DNA of 64,000 bases from Alitta virens (taxonomy: Eukaryota; Annelida; Polychaeta; Phyllodocida; Nereididae): the NCBI GenBank assembly GCA_932294295.1, contig OW028582.1:38181704-38245703 (forward strand), given 5' to 3'. The notes beneath the pieces are model-generated. The model was given only the letters and a program-made list of their open reading frames with translations, ran no database searches and was not told the DNA's origin. A program made the position numbers and the translations under genes. Of the stretch, positions 1 through 13,300 are shown in pieces. How positions within the stretch are numbered: the stretch's first letter is position 1; each line of letters starts with the position of its first letter.

Positions 1-1706
1 GTATATGCCAACAGTCATTTAATTGTAGCAACTATATATATATGGCTACATGTCAATCAATATTTCAGCATTCCAAATTACTCGCTTTAAACAGCCAAAA
101 TAATTTAACTCGGATCACTTATAGGTATGCCAGTTACAACTTTACATGAAGTGTCCTCTCCTTACATAAGCATATTGGTGCTGGAGAGGTGCTACGTTAG
201 CAAAGTATTGCTTGAAGCTGTCACACACTGCCATTGCTTCTGTTGCTGCTCTGTTTATCAAAGGCATGTCCAAGAGTCCTTCAGCAGTGCCATTTCCATT
301 CTCTACAGCAGGTGTTGAGGATTCCTAGCTCAAGGTTAAACCCATGTTGTGCAGAACGCATGCTGCCTTGATAATATCTTTTGCTACAGACGGACGCACT
401 CCAATTTTTGTATGGAATACTCTCCACTTGGCCGACATAATTCCAAAAGCGTTTTCTACTACTCGCCTGGCTCTGGATAACCGATAATTGAAATTTTGCT
501 GTTCAAACGGGCAGCCTTTTCCAGTGAATGGTTTCATAAGGTTGCGTTTCAGAGGAAATGCTTCATCGCCAACCAATGCATATGGGAGGGCTCCCAAATG
601 TTGTGCATTGTCCAGTACTCTATCCTGGGGCAAATTCAACTTGCCAGAGATTAAACCCCATCCAATGTTAGAGTTAGCAAACACACCGCCATTACTACTC
701 CTACCATAGGCTCCAACATCAATCGCGATGAACTTGTAATCTGGCATCCGCCACTGCCATTAACACAATGGAAAATGCGCCCTTGTAATGGCGTACATTG
801 CTCCGTGATAATCGAGAGAGGGCGCTGTGCGTCAAGTCGGGTCTTCAAAAGCGCGGGAAAACGGCGCCACACTGAGATCGTCATAGGATCAAGCGCGCAT
901 AGCTATAAACAGGGCACAGCCAAAATGCTGAGTCAGCTACACTGAAGGAGAATGAATTATGCAGGCCAATGGCCATTCAATGGCAATTAACTGGGCCAAT
1001 TGATATCAGTCACTGTGTAGTGTGTATGTCTGCATGGTCACAGTAAAATAAGGTGTCAAGTGTCAAGTGTGAATTGCAATGGCGTACAGTGTAAATTGCA
1101 ATTAACATTGGACAAACTGACACTTGCCGCTCCGATATAACTCACCGCCGCCGATTACAATCATCGGCTAATTGCCATTACCTTATTCACAGCATACAGT
1201 GATTAAACTTGAAAAAAAAAAGCAATTTTGCTCTGGACATGTGTCAACTGGGTGATGCTAATTGCCAGTTTAATCACAGCAGATTGGTGGCCTGTAATTA
1301 AACTTGAAAAGGAATATTGTTCTATGATCTTATGATGTTATAAATATATGTTTAAATTATTTTAATTTGCTAAATAAAAAATTAAATTAATTTTATCTCT
1401 TTTTTATTGATCAGGTGTTATAAAAATAATAATCCCACGTGCCTTTTATTGTTGTGTCATTGTTTTTACTGTACAATTTCACATTTCATATTTATAAATA
1501 AACTTTTTTTGAATGGATTTCTTCTGTCCAATATTATTTCTATAATTTAATGTATTTCCTGATTTTCAAAATTGACAAACTTATTAAAAAATAAAGTACA
1601 AAAAAGCAAGTAGGCATGATGCGGCTAGCGCTTCGCGCATTTTCAAAAGTGACGTCATTTCGGGAATCTCTGCTATTGCAATAAACTAACATTTTAAGTT
1701 TTAGGG

Positions 1707-1743
1707 CGGTGACTTGACTTTGCTTTTTCTAGTCAAGTCACCG
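1707..1743. repeat. Perfect hairpin beside GGCGGTGA repeats
   Basis: CGGTGACTTGACT at 1707-1719 is mirrored by AGTCAAGTCACCG at 1731-1743 with an 11-nt loop. Four further GGCGGTGA-type units follow to about 1830. The duplicate hairpin is at 9322-9358. Confidence 0.8.
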
Positions 1744-4347
1744 TCGATAAAAACAGGCGGTGACCTGACTATGGCGGGCGGTGAGTTGACTACAGGCGGT
1801 GAGCAGTGAGTTGGCATTGGCAGTGAGTTAACCTGATACCGCCATGTTGGCCCCTCATACATATGTTTTCATAACGATTTTGAAAATACTTATGAAAATT
1901 TGAAACCATAAAGTTTCCCTTCAACGTATAATATTCTAAATAATTTGCAATTCATTTTTGTTGTTGGTGTTGTTGGACCCGACTGGTCAACATTTTTGTC
2001 TTTACGAATCCCCAGCCCCAGTCTAAGATCAAAAAGCACTTCAGTGACAGCTTCTTGGAATCAGTGAATTCTCAGCATCATACGGATACCCTATATACGA
2101 AACTCTGCCGAAATACCAATTTACACCCTAGGCTGGCCCAGGGTGCCACCGTGCCAGGTGAAAAAGAGGGTGACAGGCAAGTAAGAGCGGCAAGCAAGAT
2201 TTACCTTAAATATGAAATACTGGGGCAGGCAGTTGAATCGTTTTCAACTACCTGGGGATTAGCTATATATCCACCCAGTGTATACTCTTTAATAACTGCC
2301 TGTATAGCCAAGGACAATGTACCCATTTCCCCATGCATGGGCTGGGTCTGAACCCACAACCGTGTTGGTCTGTACAAACAAGTCTGAATCATGAGACCAT
2401 GACACCCACGATCTGACCAAAAGCCACATGGTACAAATAGTAGCATTGCCATGTCTATTATATATGAAATGGGAAATGGCTCCTCACAAGGTCAAGTAGC
2501 TATTCCATGCTGTTGTCTTCAATTGCCAGTTGTCTTCAATTGCCAATATATTTTCTAGGTATTTTACTGGGTGACTAATAATTACGCCACAAAATTTTAA
2601 AAATAATTTTATTGTTTATTTTAATCCTTGTATTTAATGGACCACTTGAAAAACGGTTTTTATACTGAAGTGTATTACCCATGTAAAATGTTTCAAAATT
2701 TTTTTTCAGTACTGTTCACACTTTACACACAATGAAAAACGCACAGTAGATCAATGAATGCAATACTCAAGCATAATCTGTAGAGGACAAATGAATGCGT
2801 TGTTGCCCTTTTATTTTGGCAAACCATATTATAGAGCACCATGTAAGACCAAAAACAATCCTGTCATATTCTAAAACAGTAGGAGTAATAGGGCTGGTCA
2901 GTACACATGTGACTTAGGACCCGGAAGTTGCTGTCACCAATACACAATACCAAATGTCATCAATAATTCAGCCATAGTGACATCATACATTGCAATATTA
3001 CTTCTGGGTCTCAAGTCAATGTCAGCTAACCTTCCCTCTAATTTTATAAACATGCTTGTTCAAAATGGAACTTTTCAAAAATATTATCTTAAAAACGCAG
3101 TTGTTTGGCAACCATATCTAAGATAAAAAACAGTCATGTTTATCAGTATAAATTCTAGATCTTTTATTGTATGAACAACAAAATAGCAGAATGACCTATT
3201 TGTACAAAGTAACTGTCCATGTACTTGGTAAAAATAATCATGTCTTGACACAGATACCGAAGACTTTTATTCGGACAGAAATACAGTACAATATGAATTA
3301 TACAAAAAATACATTATGAGAGCCCATGGAGACCCACATTAACGCACACTTTCACAATCAACAACCCTGACTGGCGAGGCAGCAAGCTGTGGCTAGTCTT
3401 TACAAATAAATAAATCAAACTGCTTGGTAGCCTGTCCTATCTTCTTCTCAAACTTTTTCACTGCCACAGACTATTTCCACCCATGCAGGATCAGAGCAGT
3501 GTTGAAGGGGTTGTTAGTGGTCAGATCCTACGCCAGCATGAGGTCCTGCCTGTCCATCACCTTGCACATAGAACCAAACCTGGAGGAGCTGATGTGGTCC
3601 CTGCTTGATCACAAATAGATGCTTTCAGCATAATGATGTCATCATCCATTACACAGTGTTCATCTGGCAGTTGACAAAATACCAACAGTTATAAAATATT
3701 TCAAATGGACAATGTAAGCACAGTCAATTCGCATTAATCAGATCTTTGCCTTACTTGCACAGGCTTTAATTAAACATTTGGTTCATATTTTACATTCAAA
3801 AGTCAGATTTAAACATAACCGGCATTTTTGTACGGTCTGATATCCAAATAATTCGAACTTACAGCAAATATGCACACAATAGTAGGTGTAATGATGCAGT
3901 CTCTTATTTATTTAGATACCTATGTCTTTGATCAACACAGAAATGAATCAATTAAAAAAGTGTAATTTAACCTACCATATTATCCTTTAGTTACTGGTCC
4001 TCTAGGGTGAGCTGAAGATAATCATGGTCATTGGTCAAGTGTGAGAGAAAGTGGGTTTGCTGGTGGAAACCGCTGTAAAACAGCCATGGGTCTTATTTCC
4101 TACAAAATTAAATAATCACAAATTAATATTGTTAAGACCATTTTTCAGTACAAGAGAAGACTATGTTCGTCTTGAATAATTTTCTGCCATCTTTGGACAG
4201 TTTATGACACACTTTGACTCATACTTGATGCCGGCAGCTATTTTGTTCTTACCAAGAACACTGCATGTCAGACTAACAAATTTTACAAAAAAAATAAGAC
4301 TTTCAGAGCAATTTTTATAATCTAGCACCATATAAACAAAGTATTAC

Positions 4348-4500
4348 CTGAATGCATGAGGATAGTTCATTCCTGGCAGAAGGTAGTGAAGCAGTACAGC
4401 ACAGCAGCATGTGTTCGCAGTGTGAAGTTCCACACCACACTTGCACTGGGTCTGCGGGATCACAGCATCCAGGTCCATGCTGATGTACACTCTGTCTTTT
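4348..4500 (-). other. Possible exon remnant in the nested element
   Basis: A minus-strand stretch reads as coding-like sequence: VYISMDLDAVIP, then a Cys-rich CKC...TCCCAVLLHYL segment, ending at a consensus donor (CAG|gtaata). The Cys spacing loosely recalls SWIM-type zinc fingers, but the expected final His is a Cys. The duplicate is at about 11963-12115. It may be a decayed exon of the element's own gene, or chance. Confidence 0.25.
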
Positions 4501-4910
4501 TAATCTCAACTCAAAAATCCTAATGTGATGACTGTGTGACCATTTGCATCAGGACTGGTCCCTCCATAGCCCTCACACATCTGAGGTACCTGTAGATGAT
4601 CACATGCAAATGTTATCACTCATCAGTTACCCACTTTAACAAAAAAATTTTATATCACTTTGAAGCTTATTTGACAGCACAATAAATAAATAATAGCAAA
4701 CACTTCCTCTGGTTTATAAATATTTTCTGCAATAAAATAATAATGTAAATTTATATCTAATTAGATTTTTCTTGCCAATCAGCCAAATTTTCAAAGATTA
4801 TATGGTCACTAAAGTAAAATAAAAAGGCATGATCCAAACAATGTTATGTTATTATTTAATTACAATGTTACTTTCAACTGATCCAATAGACCTTTGCAAC
4901 ACTATGATTT

Positions 4911-5040
4911 AGGGGGGGGGGTGTTCAATGGTTTAACCCCCCCCCCCCTGGCCAAGTACATTTTAATAATTTAGTGGTCCCTGCGCAGTATATTTTAATT
5001 TGGCAACCCCCCTGCCAAATTTTCAGGATCCGCCCCTGCA
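4911..5040. mobile_element. Small hAT-type MITE remnant with G-run/C-run hairpin
   Basis: The right end reads GGATCCGCCCCTG, a form common at hAT MITE ends. The left end is degenerate and is now mostly a G run. A run of about 10 G and a run of about 10 C, 17 nt apart, can pair. The duplicate is at about 12526-12660, where the G run is about 15 long. Confidence 0.4.
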
Positions 5041-5835
5041 CAATTAAAATTGTAATGTTATTATATTTAAAATTGCATTATGTATTTTAACTAGATGACA
5101 CTCTTGTCAACAAGTTTTCATAGATATGTGATGCTGTTTGGAGAGGACGTTGACTGCAATGACATGCTTGGTGGCAATTTTAAGCTCTCAATTATCACTC
5201 ACACTTACCTGGCTATTTTCTTCCCGAAATCTTCAAATTTGGGCGTTTCATCTCCTCCCGTCTAAGTTCCTACAGTTACTTTCTCACAAATAACTGATTT
5301 ATAACTCTAAAAGCAGAGCTGTATAGTTGTTGTAATCAAGAAACTAAAAAAAACGATGTAAACACGCACGATGCGGCCTCTGCTATATATAGCATAGCAG
5401 AAGACCCGAGTTGCGTCACAGCGCCCCCACCGGTAATAGTTCCAAGGTACGCCATTGAAATAAACAGATCCTGAATTATGTGGTGCCCGCATTACCACAT
5501 GCTTACCATCTACTGCACCAACACAATGAGGGAAATCCCACAGATCATTGAAATTGTCCGCAATCGTTAGCCACTCTTCCTCAGTATCTGGAAATTTCAT
5601 ATACTAGGGGGCCATTTCTGTCCAGATAGCTTGGCACACATTTGGTATGATCTTTGACACAGTCGTGAGGCCCAACCAAAAACTGAATGAAAGTGACGTA
5701 AACGTCTCTCCAGTTGCTAAAAATCTGAAATTTCAAAAAGGGAAATATGATGAGCGCAATTAGCCTAAATTATAAACGTTTTACTCAGGTAGGTATCTGG
5801 TTGTGTCATAACACTTTCATTTTCTATTTATTCAG

Positions 5836-6231
5836 AAACACAGATGTCGAGCAATTAGAGGAACCCATTCCTGGACCCAGCGGTGCTGGTGACATGCCCC
5901 AGAAACGAAGGGGAAAGAGGAAGGTCAAGGAAGACCCCCTGGAGTCAGCCATAATATCCTTGGTGCAAACCCAGAAAGCCAAACCCCACAAAGATCATCT
6001 GGACCTTTATTTTGATAGCTGTGCAGCTAGAGCAAAAAAATTATACCAAGAACAAAAGGCCCTCTTACAAGTACAAATATCCCAGTTTTTTCAATCTTGA
6101 ACACCCAGACTAATATTATGCCCTATCAAAATCAAACTCAATCTCAAATGCCCTATCCAAATTATCATGACTCACTGTCATCCACAACCATTGCCTTTTC
6201 TGAAGCAATGAACACTCTTGATTATCAATAG
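5836..6231 (+). pseudogene. MADF/BESS protein last exon, first duplicate
   Basis: This is an identical copy of the last exon at 13456-13851. It begins after tttattcag, reads NTDVEQLEEPIPGPSGAG, then the basic KRRGKRK segment and a C-terminal BESS-like helix. It carries the same apparent 1-nt loss before the TGA at 6098. Its own upstream exons would lie left of the window. The MADF exons at 7349-7619 come after it and belong to the second unit. Confidence 0.75.
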
Positions 6232-6315
6232 TTTTTTATAGCCTAAACCAACAATGTTAGATCTGCTAATTAGGTTAAAAATTGTAATATTAAAAATTTG
6301 CAATAAATGTGGGGT

Positions 6316-7345
6316 TTTTTGGACTGTCCAGTTGAGAAAGGGCCGGCATGAAACAAAAATTATGAGTTTTCATTCAGGAAGGCCAAATTTTTAAGCAGTG
6401 TTTTTTTGAAAAAGGTAAAAACTGTCTTTAAAAATCATAATCCAATAAATTCGGACTCGTGAAATACTTTTGTGCTCACTGTCTTGAGTTGAGAGAAATT
6501 GTATCAATAATAAAGTCAAACTTTAGATTATTGATTACCTTTTTCAAGATAAACAATACAATGAAAGTATTTCTACAGTAAGAACTTTTAATCTATCCCA
6601 TCATATGTGAAAAACAGCTATTTACTACTTATTTAATATTGTTATAAAAAGAAAAAATACTAAGAGCAAGGTACAAATTTAAGGACTGTTAACCATTAAG
6701 TTCTTTTTTTTAAGTCTTCTTTAAATATTATGTATAAATTATATTAGTAGACAATGCAGTCACTGATGATGTTTTTCAAAGTCTTATTGGATTATTTTGT
6801 CAATTATACTACAGATGTTTTATGTAAAATAGCAATAACGAACAGTTTTATGTTTCCATGTCTGCCACTCTATTTCATTCGTTCCTAACTGAATCATACA
6901 ATAAACACCAGATGGCGCATGAGATTTCACTGGACGGTGCTGCCACTATACAAGTATACTGGACACTACATTTTATAGCTAATTGCACTTGACATTTTAC
7001 ATTAACACAGTTAAAAGTCAATGCCAATTAACACTGACACAACCTCCATATACAAAGGGGGGGGGTGGGTGGGCGGGCGAGCAAGTGCCCATCGGACTGA
7101 CGGGCCCTAGGGCTAACGAACCCTCTGACCGGCGGGCCCTCTGACTAGAGGGTGTCTTGGTTTTTTTTGTAAAGTAGAACCTCACCCCAAGACGCCCTGC
7201 CCCCACCATTACAAAGACATCTATGGGCCTATGTCCACCTAAAGTTGCGGCAAATGAACAGAATTGCAGGTTTGAAATCCTATCTTTTAATTTTCGTTAA
7301 ATGTATGTGTTGCTTTAAATACTCTCCATAGCTGCTGACTGGAAA
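6316..7345. other. Non-coding part of the tandem unit, with a G-tract cluster
   Basis: No gene is recognised before the MADF segment. At 7057-7076 there are four or more closely spaced G tracts (GGGTGGGTGGGCGGG), which could fold as a G-quadruplex. They are followed by short inverted GGGCCC/CCCTCTGAC motifs to about 7160. The left end of the Harbinger element may lie here but was not located. Confidence 0.5.
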
Positions 7346-7348
7346 GTA

Positions 7349-10300
7349 AAGGGAGGTCCCTCAATGACAACTATGTCAGAAAGAGGAGGGAAGCGAGACT
7401 AAAGAGGAGTGGAGATGAAGCACCAAAGCGAGATACCTGGCATTACATGTGGGTGATGAGCTTTTTGGAGCCCTACCTGGAAGAAGCTTACCTATTTCTA
7501 GAAATCTATATATATATATTTATTTTTTATTTTTTTTAGAACTGAAGGAAACGTTCTTTCAGTAGTAGACACTGACAGTGAATATGATTCCAGTGAAGAT
7601 GAAGAACCAGAGGATACCAGGTATATGCCAACAGTCATTTAATTGTAGCAACTATATATATATGGCTACATGTCAATCAATATTTCAGCATTCCAAATTA
7701 CTCGCTTTAAACAGCCAAAATAATTTAACTCGGATCACTTATAGGTATGCCAGTTACAACTTTACATGAAGTGTCCTCTCCTTACATAAGCATATTGGTG
7801 CTGGAGAGGTGCTACGTTAGCAAAGTATTGCTTGAAGCTGTCACACACTGCCATTGCTTCTGTTGCTGCTCTGTTTATCAAAGGCATGTCCAAGAGTCCT
7901 TCAGCAGTGCCATTTCCATTCTCTACAGCAGGTGTTGAGGATTCCTAGCTCAAGGTTAAACCCATGTTGTGCAGAACGCATGCTGCCTTGATAATATCTT
8001 TTGCTACAGACGGACGCACTCCAATTTTTGTATGGAATACTCTCCACTTGGCCGACATAATTCCAAAAGCGTTTTCTACTACTCGCCTGGCTCTGGATAA
8101 CCGATAATTGAAATTTTGCTGTTCAAACGGGCAGCCTTTTCCAGTGAATGGTTTCAGAGCGTTTCAGAGGAAATGCTTCATCGCCAACCAATGCATATGG
8201 GAGGGCTCCCAAATGTTGTGCATTGTCCAGTACTCTATCCTGGGGCAAATTCAACTTGCCAGAGATTAAACCCCATCCAATGTTAGAGTTAGCAAACACA
8301 CCGCCATTACTACTCCTACCATAGGCTCCAACATCAATCGCGATGAACTTGTAATCTGGCATCCGCCACTGCCATTAACACAATGGAAAATGCGCCCTTG
8401 TAATGGCGTACATTGCTCCGTGATAATCGAGAGAGGGCGCTGTGCGTCAAGTCGGGTCTTCAAAAGCGCGGGAAAACGGCGCCACACTGAGATCGTCATA
8501 GGATCAAGCGCGCATAGCTATAAACAGGGCACAGCCAAAATGCTGAGTCAGCTACACTGAAGGAGAATGAATTATGCAGGCCAATGGCCATTCAATGGCA
8601 ATTAACTGGGCCAATTGATATCAGTCACTGTGTAGTGTGTATGTCTGCATGGTCACAGTAAAATAAGGTGTCAAGTGTCAAGTGTGAATTGCAATGGCGT
8701 ACAGTGTAAATTGCAATTAACATTGGACAAACTGACACTTGCCGCTCCGATATAACTCACCGCCGCCGATTACAATCATCGGCTAATTGCCATTACCTTA
8801 TTCACAGCATACAGTGATTAAACTTGAAAAAAAAAAGCAATTTTGCTCTGGACATGTGTCAACTGGGTGATGCTAATTGCCAGTTTAATCACAGCAGATT
8901 GGTGGCCTGTAATTAAACTTGAAAAGGAATATTGTTCTATGATCTTATGATGTTATAAATATATGTTTAAATTATTTTAATTTGCTAAATAAAAAATTAA
9001 ATTAATTTTATCTCTTTTTTATTGATCAGGTGTTATAAAAATAATAATCCCACGTGCCTTTTATTGTTGTGTCATTGTTTTTACTGTACAATTTCACATT
9101 TCATATTTATAAATAAACTTTTTTTGAATGGATTTCTTCTGTCCAATATTATTTCTATAATTTAATGTATTTCCTGATTTTCAAAATTGACAAACTTATT
9201 AAAAAATAAAGTACAAAAAAGCAAGTAGGCATGATGCGGCTAGCGCTTCGCGCATTTTCAAAAGTGACGTCATTTCGGGAATCTCTGCTATTGCAATAAA
9301 CTAACATTTTAAGTTTTAGGGCGGTGACTTGACTTTGCTTTTTCTAGTCAAGTCACCGTCGATAAAAACAGGCGGTGACCTGACTATGGCGGGCGGTGAG
9401 TTGACTACAGGCGGTGAGCAGTGAGTTGGCATTGGCAGTGAGTTAACCTGATACCGCCATGTTGGCCCCTCATACATATGTTTTCATAACGATTTTGAAA
9501 ATACTTATGAAAATTTGAAACCATAAAGTTTCCCTTCAACGTATAATATTCTAAATAATTTGCAATTCATTTTTGTTGTTGGTGTTGTTGGACCCGACTG
9601 GTCAACATTTTTGTCTTTACGAATCCCCAGCCCCAGTCTAAGATCAAAAAGCACTTCAGTGACAGCTTCTTGGAATCAGTGAATTCTCAGCATCATACGG
9701 ATACCCTATATACGAAACTCTGCCGAAATACCAATTTACACCCTAGGCTGGCCCAGGGTGCCACCGTGCCAGGTGAAAAAGAGGGTGACAGGCAAGTAAG
9801 AGCGGCAAGCAAGATTTACCTTAAATATGAAATACTGGGGCAGGCAGTTGAATCGTTTTCAACTACCTGGGGATTAGCTATATATCCACCCAGTGTATAC
9901 TCTTTAATAACTGCCTGTATAGCCAAGGACAATGTACCCATTTCCCCATGCATGGGCTGGGTCTGAACCCACAACCGTGTTGGTCTGTACAAACAAGTCT
10001 GAATCATGAGACCATGACACCCACGATCTGACCAAAAGCCACATGGTACAAATAGTAGCATTGCCATGTCTATTATATATGAAATGGGAAATGGCTCCTC
10101 ACAAGGTCAAGTAGCTATTCCATGCTGTTGTCTTCAATTGCCAGTTGTCTTCAATTGCCAATATATTTTCTAGGTATTTTACTGGGTGACTAATAATTAC
10201 GCCACAAAATTTTAAAAATAATTTTATTGTTTATTTTAATCCTTGTATTTAATGGACCACTTGAAAAACGGTTTTTATACTGAAGTGTATTACCCATGTA

Positions 10301-13300
10301 AAATGTTTCAAAATTTTTTTTCAGTACTGTTCACACTTTACACACAATGAAAAACGCACAGTAGATCAATGAATGCAATACTCAAGCATAATCTGTAGAG
10401 GACAAATGAATGCGTTGTTGCCCTTTTATTTTGGCAAACCATATTATAGAGCACCATGTAAGACCAAAAACAATCCTGTCATATTCTAAAACAGTAGGAG
10501 TAATAGGGCTGGTCAGTACACATGTGACTTAGGACCCGGAAGTTGCTGTCACCAATACACAATACCAAATGTCATCAATAATTCAGCCATAGTGACATCA
10601 TACATTGCAATATTACTTCTGGGTCTCAAGTCAATGTCAGCTAACCTTCCCTCTAATTTTATAAACATGCTTGTTCAAAATGGAACTTTTCAAAAATATT
10701 ATCTTAAAAACGCAGTTGTTTGGCAACCATATCTAAGATAAAAAACAGTCATGTTTATCAGTATAAATTCTAGATCTTTTATTGTATGAACAACAAAATA
10801 GCAGAATGACCTATTTGTACAAAGTAACTGTCCATGTACTTGGTAAAAATAATCATGTCTTGACACAGATACCGAAGACTTTTATTCGGACAGAAATACA
10901 GTACAATATGAATTATACAAAAAATACATTATGAGAGCCCATGGAGACCCACATTAACGCACACTTTCACAATCAACAACCCTGACTGGCGAGGCAGCAA
11001 GCTGTGGCTAGTCTTTACAAATAAATAAATCAAACTGCTTGGTAGCCTGTCCTATCTTCTTCTCAAACTTTTTCACTGCCACAGACTATTTCCACCCATG
11101 CAGGATCAGAGCAGTGTTGAAGGGGTTGTTAGTGGTCAGATCCTACGCCAGCATGAGGTCCTGCCTGTCCATCACCTTGCACATAGAACCAAACCTGGAG
11201 GAGCTGATGTGGTCCCTGCTTGATCACAAATAGATGCTTTCAGCATAATGATGTCATCATCCATTACACAGTGTTCATCTGGCAGTTGACAAAATACCAA
11301 CAGTTATAAAATATTTCAAATGGACAATGTAAGCACAGTCAATTCGCATTAATCAGATCTTTGCCTTACTTGCACAGGCTTTAATTAAACATTTGGTTCA
11401 TATTTTACATTCAAAAGTCAGATTTAAACATAACCGGCATTTTTGTACGGTCTGATATCCAAATAATTCGAACTTACAGCAAATATGCACACAATAGTAG
11501 GTGTAATGATGCAGTCTCTTATTTATTTAGATACCTATGTCTTTGATCAACACAGAAATGAATCAATTAAAAAAGTGTAATTTAACCTACCATATTATCC
11601 TTTAGTTACTGGTCCTCTAGGGTGAGCTGAAGATAATCATGGTCATTGGTCAAGTGTGAGAGAAAGTGGGTTTGCTGGTGGAAACCGCTGTAAAACAGCC
11701 ATGGGTCTTATTTCCTACAAAATTAAATAATCACAAATTAATATTGTTAAGACCATTTTTCAGTACAAGAGAAGACTATGTTCGTCTTGAATAATTTTCT
11801 GCCATCTTTGGACAGTTTATGACACACTTTGACTCATACTTGATGCCGGCAGCTATTTTGTTCTTACCAAGAACACTGCATGTCAGACTAACAAATTTTA
11901 CAAAAAAAATAAGACTTTCAGAGCAATTTTTATAATCTAGCACCATATAAACAAAGTATTACCTGAATGCATGAGGATAGTTCATTCCTGGCAGAAGGTA
12001 GTGAAGCAGTACAGCACAGCAGCATGTGTTCGCAGTGTGAAGTTCCACACCACACTTGCACTGGGTCTGCGGGATCACAGCATCCAGGTCCATGCTGATG
12101 TACACTCTGTCTTTTTAATCTCAACTCAAAAATCCTAATGTGATGACTGTGTGACCATTTGCATCAGGACTGGTCCCTCCATAGCCCTCACACATCTGAG
12201 GTACCTGTAGATGATCACATGCAAATGTTATCACTCATCAGTTACCCACTTTAACAAAAAAATTTTATATCACTTTGAAGCTTATTTGACAGCACAATAA
12301 ATAAATAATAGCAAACACTTCCTCTGGTTTATAAATATTTTCTGCAATAAAATAATAATGTAAATTTATATCTAATTAGATTTTTCTTGCCAATCAGCCA
12401 AATTTTCAAAGATTATATGGTCACTAAAGTAAAATAAAAAGGCATGATCCAAACAATGTTATGTTATTATTTAATTACAATGTTACTTTCAACTGATCCA
12501 ATAGACCTTTGCAACACTATGATTTAGGGGGGGGGGGGGGGTGTTCAATGGTTTAACCCCCCCCCCCCTGGCCAAGTACATTTTAATAATTTAGTGGTCC
12601 CTGCGCAGTATATTTTAATTTGGCAACCCCCCTGCCAAATTTTCAGGATCCGCCCCTGCACAATTAAAATTGTAATGTTATTATATTTAAAATTGCATTA
12701 TGTATTTTAACTAGATGACACTCTTGTCAACAAGTTTTCATAGATATGTGATGCTGTTTGGAGAGGACGTTGACTGCAATGACATGCTTGGTGGCAATTT
12801 TAAGCTCTCAATTATCACTCACACTTACCTGGCTATTTTCTTCCCGAAATCTTCAAATTTGGGCGTTTCATCTCCTCCCGTCTAAGTTCCTACAGTTACT
12901 TTCTCACAAATAACTGATTTATAACTCTAAAAGCAGAGCTGTATAGTTGTTGTAATCAAGAAACTAAAAAAAACGATGTAAACACGCACGATGCGGCCTC
13001 TGCTATATATAGCATAGCAGAAGACCCGAGTTGCGTCACAGCGCCCCCACCGGTAATAGTTCCAAGGTACGCCATTGAAATAAACAGATCCTGAATTATG
13101 TGGTGCCCGCATTACCACATGCTTACCATCTACTGCACCAACACAATGAGGGAAATCCCACAGATCATTGAAATTGTCCGCAATCGTTAGCCACTCTTCC
13201 TCAGTATCTGGAAATTTCATATACTAGGGGGCCATTTCTGTCCAGATAGCTTGGCACACATTTGGTATGATCTTTGACACAGTCGTGAGGCCCAACCAAA

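Larger units (their letters stand above)
790..5453. mobile_element. Nested 4.66-kb TIR element inside the Harbinger transposase (copy 1)
   Basis: The transposase frame is interrupted between YFN and YKG. Removing 790-5453 plus one flanking AT restores a continuous TTTCAATTACAAGG join, so the target duplication is AT (788-789 and 5454-5455). The ends are imperfect inverted repeats of about 57 bp. Both begin GGCGTAC and share an inner block GGGCGCTGTG...TCGGGTCTTC. A 2-bp AT duplication fits the ISL2EU/IS4EU superfamily as I recall it, but no transposase was recognised inside. The interior has a 13-bp hairpin (1707-1743), GGCGGTGA repeats, a tRNA-like sequence and a small MITE. Confidence 0.75.
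142..5724 (-). pseudogene. HARBI1-like transposase, duplicated copy lacking exon 1 (copy 1)
   Basis: This is the counterpart of the 7762-13344 part of copy 2. Exon 2 runs 5724 to 5454, is broken by the inserted element (5453-790), and resumes 789 to 142. Exon 1 is absent because the tandem unit ends inside intron 1. In-frame TAG codons are at 5604-5606 (between AP and YMKFP) and 325-327 (after LTLS). After the second TAG the frame stays coding-like for about 60 codons to TAA at 142-144. The 1-nt insertion before DYKFIAIDVGAYG is also present. Unlike copy 2, it keeps the 5 bp near 535, so GDEAFPLKRNLMKPF is intact. It is non-functional; its lesions date the decay to before the duplication. Confidence 0.88.

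Noticed and set aside
2055..2452. Open frames inside the nested element on both strands
   Set aside because: They overlap a tRNA-like sequence on opposite strands and have no recognisable protein character.
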